Source of the DNA: Phoronis australis
Lineage: Eukaryota; Phoronida; Phoronidae
NCBI GenBank assembly: GCA_002633005.1
Contig: NMRA01000377.1
Span: 254,982 to 318,981 of the forward strand
Length of the DNA stretch: 64,000 nt
Direction of reading: 5' to 3'
Made by a program: the position numbers and the translations under genes. How positions within the stretch are numbered: the first letter of the stretch is position 1; every line of letters starts with the position of its first letter. Below are positions 1 through 8,700 of this stretch, in pieces. Under the pieces are notes generated by a model. That model did no database searches, was not told where the DNA came from, and saw only the letters and a program-made list of their open reading frames with translations.

Positions 1-9
1 TAAAAATGG

Positions 10-23
10 CCACTAGGTGGCGC
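10..23 (+). promoter_or_regulatory. CTCF-like motif CCACTAGGTGGCGC
   Basis: The sequence fits the bilaterian CTCF core CCASYAGRKGGCRS. It lies in a repeat, so it may have been spread by transposition. Binding is not shown by sequence alone. Confidence 0.45.
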
Positions 24-154
24 AAACTATGTCGAATCCATCCGAAAACGGCAGGATAGCGTCATCTCACTACTAGGTGCCTACATACCAAATTTCATGA
101 AAATCCGTTCAGGACTTTTGAAGATACAAAGGTAAGCGTAAAAAACTAAAATTG

Positions 155-168
155 CCACTAGGGGGCAC
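155..168 (+). promoter_or_regulatory. CTCF-like motif CCACTAGGGGGCAC
   Basis: A second full match to the CTCF core, in the same orientation and 145 bp from the first, inside the same repeat. Confidence 0.45.
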
Positions 169-904
169 ACCGGTAGTCGGATCCGTCCGAAAGTTCGCAC
201 ATGCCGTCCCATTCATGAATGGAACATATGTGCCAAATTTCATGAACGTATGTCAAAGGGTTTTGGAGATAGAGCAGCGGACGCCGGACGCCAGACGCCG
301 GACGGACGCCGCCCGGACGGACGGACGGACGGACAGAGATGACGGCATAATGCGTCCACATATAAATATGTGGGCGCATAATTAGGTGGTAACATCTTTA
401 AACCTCAAAGCAATTTGCCGTTTGATCAAGAAGTCAACACTGACAGCTAAACATGGTCACCTGGACATGAATGTCACAAGTCGGTTGTGGAAGAATCGAC
501 CTTCATGTTCCGCATAGAACTTCTCCGCATCATGACGGCGTAGTCGTACATAGCTTGATCGCACAAACAAAAAATTGTGCTCCATAATCATCTTCTGTAT
601 GTTCTGAAAAATATTTGAACAAAATTTTTTCCAACCATCAAGACACTTATGCCTATGCCTGTGCAAATTGTCCTTTTAAAATTCATTAAAATCATTTCTG
701 GTAATAAACCTGATCAATTCCCAATCTAGATCTAAATAAGTTTCACAAGGTGATGACCAGAACTGCCCGGGCAAAGTGAAATTTCCAGGTCTATTTGAAA
801 TTCAACACCCACGGCTTCCTAGCTGTATTTTAATGTTACATAGCCATCATCATACAGGAAGCTGGCTGACAGTGCAGACAGCCTGTGGTAGTGTGGTACA
901 GACA

Positions 905-1150
905 GAGTGCTGAGCCTGAGCTTTAACTGGAGTGGCCTTGGTGCAAAGCTGTATACTAAATATGCAGCTTTGTGGCAATGTACATAAAAAGTGGCCAAAT
1001 AAAATGTGATACAAAATTAGTGTCATCAATAAAATCTCCACTTCTTGAGTAAACTAAATTATTAACTGGCGTTAGAAAAACAGGCGTTCTACCGAACATT
1101 CTGCTGCTACAGTTATGGAGCCATCTTATGCCTCCTGGTGCGTACAGTAT
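905..1150 (+). repeat. Unassigned dispersed repeat family A, copy 1
   Basis: The segment around TATACTAAATATGCAGCTTTG, then TTAGTGTCAT..AAAAT..CACT..TTGAGTA and CTAAATTATT is shared with 50150-50480 and, in part, 53035-53275. No terminal repeats or coding potential are visible. Family A copies occur near both ends of the window in the same orientation. Confidence 0.5.
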
Positions 1151-1159
1151 TAAAAATGA

Positions 1160-1580
1160 CCAGTTGTCAATTTGGGCAACGAAAAGGACTCCTCGAAAAA
1201 AAGTTTGATTACAGGATTAGGTCAATTTGTTCGAGCTGTAAGGAATCCTAAGCACAAAAGGTACTTGCACATGCGAGCACCCAGGGGGGGGGACTCAGGG
1301 AGCCCCCCTTTGGCAAAGTGGGCAAAAAGACTCAGACAAACAAAAAGTCTGAGAAAAAGAGACAAAAGTCCACTAAAACGGCAAGAATTGGGCGTGAATG
1401 CACAATTCATAGCTCTGAACGTAGTACCCCTTTCTTATTTTGTAGTCCCCGTTTCTTTTTTTTTGTAGTCCCCGATTTTGTTTTTCAGTAAAAGGTCCAC
1501 ACTCTCAAAAATTCGAGATCCCCATGTTTTAAGCTGGGTGCGCGCATGTTATAACAACGTGACTTTGATGAAACACCTCG
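1160..1580. repeat. Diverged fragments of the foldback element plus GTAGTCCCCG tandem
   Basis: 1185-1290 resembles the right arm at 2880-3000 (CTCGAA..AAAAGTTT.AT.A..GG and GCACAAAAGGTA). 1545-1575 resembles its middle (TATAACAACGTGACTTTGATG). Between them, 1425-1480 repeats TTTGTAGTCCCCG about three times. A G-run with a matching C-run (1285-1310) could form a hairpin. Nothing is coding. Confidence 0.4.
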
Positions 1581-2228
1581 GAAAAACGGTGAATGCATGA
1601 ATAAGAAGAGCCTAATCCCTACAAATAACACATTTTTGGAATCACCACCATCATTGTGAGAGCATGACCGCATTCTCCCGTTCAGTGACTTTACCAGACG
1701 CAGAGGGTTGTGAGCATGTGATAACATCCAGCTCCGTTTGTTTACTACCAAGCAGTCTTTTGTCTGGTACGACAACAGGCTGGCCAATATTACCTACCAG
1801 GCTTATAACATACCATGTGTGAACACAGTCAAACTCAAAGCAAATTGGTACCTTCGGAAAGAATGGATTGTCGTAACCTTGGTTGTACTTGGGTGATTTA
1901 AAATCTAAACATGATCATTATTTGTCGAAGAATTTAGAAATGCTATTGGTTATGTTCAAATATGTTATAACTTAACTTTTATTTTTAACAGCACAGCCCA
2001 GTCAGGCTAGATACGATCTTATTGGAGATTAGACCAATTAATTATCGAACAAAAGAGAGCTGGCCTCCTACCATAAATGCCAGAATGGAGTTAACCAGTC
2101 GTGCAAGATATTGGCTACAGGGGTCGTCTTCCCAACTTGTTGTTGGGCTAGTATAGAATCGAACAAATTGGGAGCAACGGGAAAACGCCGTAATGGGGTT
2201 CAGAAAATAGTCAAAGTAGGCCCTATGT

Positions 2229-3129
2229 TAGGCAATGACCATCGCCTCTGTTGGCCCGAACCAGAGGCGATGTAGAGGCTATAGGCGCTCTGTACGCCGG
2301 AAGCTTTTCGGCGAATTATGCCTCGCACCGACTAAACCATCAAAGCCACGTTGTTATAACTACCTTTTGCGCATAGACGAACACCTTAGGAGGTTGTCGA
2401 TGTGTTTAAGTTCTTCGAACTCGAACAAATACTCCCGTCATGAAACTTTTTCTTCGAGCAGTCCCTATTTGAGTTCCCAAAATCGTGAAATCAACTTTTT
2501 CATTTTTTAACCAGGCCGAAGGTCAGAAGTTGCGGACCTACCGGCGAACTTTGAAAGCTGAAGTTCCCGCCCTTCGCGTACGTGCTGCCGGGAACCAGCC
2601 GTGCATTTGCCGTGTTGTTAAACATTAAAATGTCAAATATGTGCACAAAGACTATTAAATGTCATATCAACAGCATTTATTTTTATCAAATACAAACAAT
2701 GATTCATTGAAATACAATCAGTTTCAAGTAACGCCAATTAAAGACAAGTATAAGTGGTGGCATTTTGGAAACGAACATTTGACTGACAAGACCGCAATGG
2801 CTCACCTTTGGCCTATTTAAAGATTGAGGTCATGAATTGGAGCGTGCGCAGTATAAAAATGGTGAGTTCACGATTTTGGGAACTGAAATAGGGACTGCTC
2901 GAAGAAAAAGTTTCATAACGGGAGTATTTGTTCGAGTTGGAAGGAATTAATCACATCGACAACCTCCTAAGGTGTTCCTCTATGCGCAAAAGGTATTTAT
3001 AACAACGTGACTTTGATGGTTTAGTCGGTGCGAGGCATAATTCGCCGAAAAGCTTCCGGCGTACAGAGCGCCTATATAGCCTCTACATCGCCTCTGGTTC
3101 GGGCCAACAGAGGCGATGGTCATTGCCTA
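2229..3129. mobile_element. Foldback (long inverted repeat) element, complete
   Basis: The left arm (2229-2506) and right arm (2862-3129) are inverted copies about 270 bp long separated by about 355 bp. Both outer ends read TAGGCAATGACC. Each arm carries internal hairpins such as ATCGCCTCTG...CAGAGGCGAT and CGCCGGAAGCTTTTCGGCG. No transposase frame is present, so it is non-autonomous. Apparent ORFs across the arms are non-coding. Confidence 0.7.
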
Positions 3130-3169
3130 GCCGGGCCTAGCCCTATGTAAGTTCAATCATAGAGTCGGA

Positions 3170-3245
3170 TTGTAAACAATAACCTAAGTTTGATTACGGG
3201 AGTATTTCTTCGAGTTGGAAGGAATTAAAAACATTGACGGCCTTC
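3170..3245. repeat. Short diverged fragment of the foldback arm
   Basis: GTTTGATTACGGGAGTATTTCTTCGAGTTGGAAGGAATT (read in parts) matches the right arm around 2915-2950, and CCTTCCGGCGTA recalls the outer part. It is 40 nt downstream of the complete element. Confidence 0.4.
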
Positions 3246-3749
3246 CGGCGTATGAAGCGCTTCAGGAGCTTCACCGTCTGCAATGCAACTTCAAGACGGT
3301 GATCGGTGATCTTAACTTCCGTTAATCGCACACTATTAGCCTACAAAGGCTACATGTCTAGCTGGCTAGGACTCGAGTGGTGTTTCCGGCATTACCTTTA
3401 AAATATGAGGATGAGCGACCGCATCAGGTTTTATAATGGCAACAGTGAGTTGCAAGGACTTCATAGCCTTTTCTATCATATTGTAATTTGAAGGAAATCA
3501 TCTCGTAGTTAGCTGGTAAAAACAGCGCAAGTCCTCATGCTTCACGCACTCCATCTCCCGGAGAAATGTAATCACAACTCTAAATAGCTATGCATACCGT
3601 GAAATATCCCCAAAATTTTCACATAAGTTGCTAAAAATACATTATTTAGAAAATAAAAAGATTTTAAAACTCTTAATTATGTATATTTACATAGATTTAA
3701 TAACGTAAAAAGAAGAAATGTTGTGTGTAGAGTATGTTATGAGACTAGT

Positions 3750-3790
3750 CACGTGACTCTTCCTTTTTGGAAGCCATCTTTGATTGTCAG
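3750..3790 (+). promoter_or_regulatory. Candidate RPS21 core promoter with TOP-like first exon
   Basis: A CACGTG E-box (3750-3755) is followed at once by the pyrimidine run CTCTTCCTTTTT (3757-3768) and a possible splice donor after 3790 (GTCAG/gttcga). Ribosomal protein genes characteristically start transcription in such a terminal oligopyrimidine tract and have a tiny non-coding exon 1. Choosing this start would place the snoRNA-like copy at 4909 inside intron 1, as in the other introns. A competing first exon is at about 5588-5630. The donor here is not strong. This is inference from sequence only. Confidence 0.35.
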
Positions 3791-3913
3791 GTTCGATTCT
3801 AGCATGTGCCCCTAAAATATAGGGATATTCTCCCCTAACATTTGTTTTTGTTGACCACTAACTATTATTTTGACGAATATTTGACAAAATTTCACACTTT
3901 AAGCATCTATTTA

Positions 3914-4281
3914 ACGTCCATGATTTTTTGCGATTAATTTTTGGCGAGGAAACCGTGCTTGCCTAAATCGAGCCAGAACGAGCGTAGGCAATGACCATCG
4001 CCTCTGTTGGCCCGAAGCAGAGGCGATGTAGAGGCTATAGGCGCTCTGTACGCCGGAAGCTTTTCGGCGAATTATGCCTCGCACCGACTAAACCATCAAA
4101 GTCACGTTGTTACAAATATCTTTTGCGCATAGAGGAACACCTTAGGAGGTTGTCGATGTGTTTAATCCCTTCCAACTCGAACAAATACTCCCGTTATGAA
4201 ACTTTTTCNAACGTCCATGATTTTTTGCGATTAATTTTTGGCGAGGAAACCGTGCTTGCCTAAATCGAGCCAGAACGAGCG
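3914..4281. repeat. Duplicated 71-bp flank around the truncated element (likely haplotype artefact)
   Basis: The stretch starting AACGTCCATGATTTTTTGCG and ending CCAGAACGAGCG occurs at 3914-3984 and again at 4210-4281 without a visible change. The second copy follows the N directly. One copy leads into the element and the other into unique sequence, as expected if filled and empty alleles were joined. Confidence 0.65.
3985..4208 (+). mobile_element. Third arm of the foldback element, truncated at an assembly gap
   Basis: Begins TAGGCAATGACCATCGCCTC like the left arm and follows it through GAAACTTTTTC, where it stops exactly at the N at 4209. Its flanks are a direct duplication (next entry), so the full element is probably missing from the assembly. 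Confidence 0.65.
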
Positions 4282-4288
4282 GCGACGG

Positions 4289-4311
4289 CCATGCCCATGC
4301 CATGGGCATGG
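4289..4311. repeat. Short palindrome of CCATG/CATGG units
   Basis: Eleven bases on each side of the centre form CCATGCCCATG / CATGGGCATGG. No function is evident. Confidence 0.4.
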
Positions 4312-4645
4312 AAGTGGCGAGTCACCCGCTTGACTTATTTGATCAATTAGAAGAAGACTCTTGAAACTGGTTATCACACGTTGACATTAGTCTGATGTTA
4401 CGGCCTCATTCAAGCAATCATAATTCTTCAATTTTTAACCTAGAATTGTTGCATCTACGTGACTGTAGAAATTGTTTTGTGATGTCATTTGTAAATAATG
4501 GAAGCTAGATACTTTGTGGAATCATGGGGACGTCACTGAACGGCTTACTGACTGGGCATAAGTCGGAAAAAATCTAACTTCAAAGTCCGTTATTTATAAA
4601 AATAGAGGAGGCAAAACGGATGCCACAGCCACAACTGTTTTTACA

Positions 4646-4646
4646 N
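4646..4646. other. Ambiguous base N
   Basis: A single N within otherwise unique sequence upstream of snoRNA-like copy 1. I saw no duplication beside it, unlike the other two N positions. Confidence 0.8.
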
Positions 4647-4908
4647 TGTCTTGTGAACACGGATGCTGAAATGATGACTCCAGGTTAAAAATTGAAGAAG
4701 TTAATGACTGTTTAAAGTGGACATTGATTGTAATCGGGAAGTTCTCATTTTAGCGCCAGCTTAGCCTGAATAAAAGGACAAACGTACTTGAATTTGGAAA
4801 TAATAATTTGACAGAATTGAGGATGTTCCCCATTCTGATTGTACCACATAGTTAAATATTTCACTGTTCCTTCTGGTGTTGTTTCAAATTGATGCAGTAG
4901 TTTTACTT

Positions 4909-4981
4909 GCTTCTGTGATTAGAGAAATCTTGCATAGTCATTGACTGTGATGATGCTAAGATAAGGCAGACGATGAGAAGC
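4909..4981 (+). ncRNA. Putative box C/D-type snoRNA, copy 1
   Basis: A 73-nt unit is bounded by the inverted pentamer GCTTC/GAAGC. In order it shows GTGATTA (C box with one mismatch), TTGA (D'-like), GTGATGA (perfect C' box) and ATGA (D box with one mismatch) directly before the closing stem. It is almost identical to the copy at 8736-8808, and similarity also extends about 25 nt upstream of the stem. It lies upstream of the first coding exon of RPS21, so it is intronic only if exon 1 is further upstream (see 3757-3790). The degenerate C and D boxes keep confidence moderate. Confidence 0.45.
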
Positions 4982-5587
4982 GATATCAGGGCTCGACGCT
5001 TAGCAAAACGTCAGCTCGTCCAATGTGACCTGGTAAAATTTTCTGGTCACCAAACAGGAACTAAGGTAGCCGAAAATAAAGTATGCTGTAGTGAAAAGTC
5101 AATGAACTCGGGAAGTGTCCCACAGTGTGCCTGAGATTACTGAGTTTTTCTGCTTGAACAGAAAGTTAGGGAGTGCCACATGTACTTGAGTGATGACCAC
5201 TTAACTCACCCATACGCCCTACTAAGGTCTGGTATCACCTGAGACAGATGGTAATGATCTGGCTCTTCCGGTTTGTGCGGAACAGTTCCGACTTGCATCT
5301 GTGTACTACCTGTAGTATTTTGTGTGCGTGCACGGATGTGGCTTGGCGACTTCGTGGCAACCTGGGATTCTGTTAAAATTGACCATTACATTCGTAATCT
5401 GACAGGAACATTTCTCTGCCAAGCAAAAATCGCTAATATACTAAACACATGATTGTTGTATGTACAAAATACCTTACACGGCCACTGACAATGCTTGTAA
5501 TGAACAGTGGTTGAAAATCGGATTTTGGAAGTGGGATATCCCGTACCCCCACACTACATGCAGCGTCTGGCTCTGCAGTTGCCAAGA

Positions 5588-5630
5588 CCTTTCACCACCT
5601 TTCTTGGCTCAAAATCCAAGGGAAACACTG
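5588..5630 (+). promoter_or_regulatory. Alternative RPS21 first exon (TOP-like start, strong donor)
   Basis: Pyrimidine runs CCTTTC (5588) and CCTTTCTT (about 5598) precede a strong splice donor after 5630 (CACTG/GTACGTAAG). The coding exon begins 95 nt later at 5726. This could be exon 1 with a very short intron, or a second leader exon if transcription starts near 3757. The two models are not exclusive. Confidence 0.35.
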
Positions 5631-5744
5631 GTACGTAAGGAATGAACTGTTGGAGGAATTGCTTCTATGACTAATAATAACCACGTGTAGTTCACAAATA
5701 ATTGAAAGTGTGTGTTCTGTTGCAGGCTTGTCACCACCAACACC

Positions 5745-8700
5745 ATGCAGAACGACACTGGTAAATCCGTGGATATGTACATCCCCAGGAAATGGTAATG
5801 TGAGACTCATTAAGCAATAATTATGTTATCCTTGCAAAGTTAACCTGTAGGACTTTTGCCTAGAAATCTTCTGAGCCATTTTAAATCGATGGTGTCTGAA
5901 CGATAGTGTGGGGAAATGTCGTGAGGTAAAGTTATGGTTGATTGAATCAGTTCTGGCACAGTGTGGTCACAATCGGTGTTTCCCTACACGCAGTCAGACA
6001 TGGTGTGGATCTAACCATGTTTGGAAATTTCCGAGTGAGTTGATAATCTTAAGCTCAATTTTGAAAATTGTTATTAAAACAAAAATTTTGAAGTTACGTG
6101 TGCGTGTTATGAAACTGGTAAAATTACGAGTGCAGAAAATTATCGAGTCCAGTCAAGTCTCTAGTACTATTCAGAGATGAGACTTGGAAACGGGATGCAA
6201 AAAAATGGCATATAATTTGACTCACGTTTTGGAAACTGCAACAATTCTCAAGTCACCTCGTTGTGAACCATATGTAAACTCGGTCCATTCCTGAACGTTC
6301 ACGTTTGATATGGTGCTGGGCAGTTGTAGCTTTCTGTATGGCACTTGTGATTGGCTAAAATCAGTGTGACTGAAGAGGATGCAATGTAATCGTGACATAA
6401 CTAGGATTTTGAGATTTAATTGTTCTAAAGTGTGTCGTCGTCTCTTTTCCTGCGTATTAATAATATTTTGGAAACTATGAGTCAGTAGCTGCGGCTTCGA
6501 TGATTAATTTCTTGTCTGATCACATTTGATGACTATTGATAAGGCAGACAATGAGAAGTCGCACATAACACCTAAAATTGTTATTTTCGTTCTTTTCTTA
6601 CTCAATATCTTTTTGGTGTATTATTATTATTTATTTATTTATTTATTTATTATAGTGATGTATTTACCAGTAATTACTCCATCTTAACACACCATCTGTC
6701 AGTTGTTCGATTCATGGCAAATGATGTCGTGACCTCTTACTTTTTAGTTCATCAAGCAACAGGATCATCGGTGCCAAGGACCACGCGTCTATCCAGATTA
6801 ATATAGCTCAGGTAAGCACACTTATACAGCATGTCTACGCGCGGGTTACAGTACAATTGGGACCTCATTACAATGTATCCTGCTCAGAATGTTAACAGCC
6901 ATGTAAGTTACAAACTTCCAAATCCTGATTTTTTCCTAATCCTGATGCATTTCTGGTACGAGTAACAGTCCTTTACAGCATACACCTCTGCAACGATGAC
7001 GCTCAAAATTTCTGGTCTGTAGTGACCATTAATATGTTTACATAGAGAAGCGGTTGACTGCGACTCAGTCTGAAGAATGTTCACGCATGCGTATGCCACT
7101 AGTAAATGAACAGCCATTGTGTTTTGAGTTGTGTACGAAGTTGTAGGACGAACTACTGTACTGTTTGATTTCTAAAGATGCCTGAGTTGGTCAGTATTTC
7201 AGTGAAATGTTAACGGATTAGTTCGAATCAAAAAGCGGAAATTCTAGCAAAAGTACAAAAGTGTTGTGTCGCAAACTAAACTGAGGGAAGAGTATCATTT
7301 GGCTCTCTCAACCATCACTGCGAAGTTGGCTGTGAAACAAAGATCATGCATGAGTATGAAGGTTGGAAGATAGTTGGACATCTTTTTGTGTCGCTGCTCA
7401 CTTTGAGTTGGAAAAAACTGGTTTCAATAGGTGAAAGTTCACCAATGCTTTCCCTTTCTGCTTGAAAAAGCATTGGTATTTGCACGCAGTTTGAACATTG
7501 GAAATTTTAACAGTACCAGTGGTTGGTTATATAGCTTGGGAGCGTGACATAACAATCGGAATCTGTCAATTTGGAGACTGAAGATACTGGAAAGATGCTT
7601 GCGAACCACACAACTTGTTTAATCCTGGTGAAAGCGGACTTTTGTGTCAAAGGATATAGTAAAAGTGAAAGGTAGTCAGGTGAAATGACTCGAAATTCCC
7701 TGTCCTGACGGGAGCCGAATTCATTGTTAGAGTGGTCTTCGTTCAAGACTGAGAATGAAGGGAATTGAGAGTAATGTGACTAAGCCGTACTGAATTTCGC
7801 TGTTCTAACAGTTATTACCAGTTATTACCAGTCATTACCAGCCATTACCAGTCAAATTTTCTGTCAACATACTTAGCTCTCATGACAGGGAAAATAGTAT
7901 TTTGCCTGATTATTTTTGTCTTGTACTGTAGGTGGCGTTAGTCTCCATGTTAAGGACTAGGGATGTTGTAGACCAAAGTTGAGTTAGAAGCGCATCACCA
8001 CAATGTGTTGTGCAATCATAAGTGGATCAGAAAAAAATGAAAAGGACCTTCGCAGAACACTTGCATAAAAGAGTGCTCGTGAAGGTGTGTGGTAATAGAG
8101 GCGTTCAAGATGTGAATGATGGAAAAAGCCAGCCCTGATTAAAATGTATCGTTGTAACATACAGATTTTGAAAGCCATTGATGCATGTTGTAATGAGATT
8201 TGACTGTCAGTACGACTGTACCGCTTTCCAGTTCAAAATGTTGCCGCTGTTGTGGGATAAACCCAAGCTGTATTGTTGTTTCAGGTTGATGAAAGCACAG
8301 GTCGTATGACCGGCGGATACACCACGTACGCCATCTGTGGGGAGATCAGGCGACAGGTGAGCTCCGTGAACTGTATTTTTAGGTTACGCTACATATTCTA
8401 TTAATTTTTGTCTGACATTCAACCACTGTTATTGGTGAATTTTTTGCGCTGATGCTCTCTTCTGCATACTGGTCAGTTCTTGTGTTCTTCCAAGTGGTTT
8501 TGCGAGGTTGCATAGAAGTTATATGCTGGATAACAGCAATGTTGCATTTATAGGGCACGTTACCATTGTTGAAAAATACAATTGAGGCCTGAAACAGTCG
8601 TACTTATTCAGTGGTTGAGTTTCAAATTTTTATGCAACCCTGTCCTGTTTGTTGATTTTTAAGGTCAGTTGGTGAAAAATGCAGCTGCATGTGTTCTATC

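Larger units (their letters stand above)
1..390. repeat. Dispersed repeat with CTCF-like motifs, GACGGACG minisatellite and terminal palindrome
   Basis: Two CCACTAGG motifs (10-23, 155-168) stand in related contexts about 145 bp apart (matching text such as TGTCGAATCCATCCGAAA and GTCGGATCCGTCCGAAA), so the left part is an imperfect tandem duplication. It is followed by a GCCGGACGGACG minisatellite (about 277-337) and by a palindrome at 347-384 (ATGCGTCCACATATAAATATGTGGGCGCAT). The layout suggests a non-autonomous foldback or MITE element; the left end is cut by the window. Confidence 0.55.

Noticed and set aside
283-337. CRISPR-like direct repeats.
   Set aside because: GACGG units have no spacers; it is a minisatellite in a eukaryotic dispersed repeat.
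2235-2510. Plus-strand frame of 91 residues, nearly repeated at 3991-4263.
   Set aside because: Both lie in arms of the foldback element; similarity is due to the repeat, and the second runs through an N.
4972-4983. GAGAAGCGAT in snoRNA-like copies 1 and 3 is complementary to the first ten bases of U2 snRNA.
   Set aside because: The match overlaps the terminal stem and D box, where a guide cannot act, and it is lost in the other two copies. Chance is more likely.
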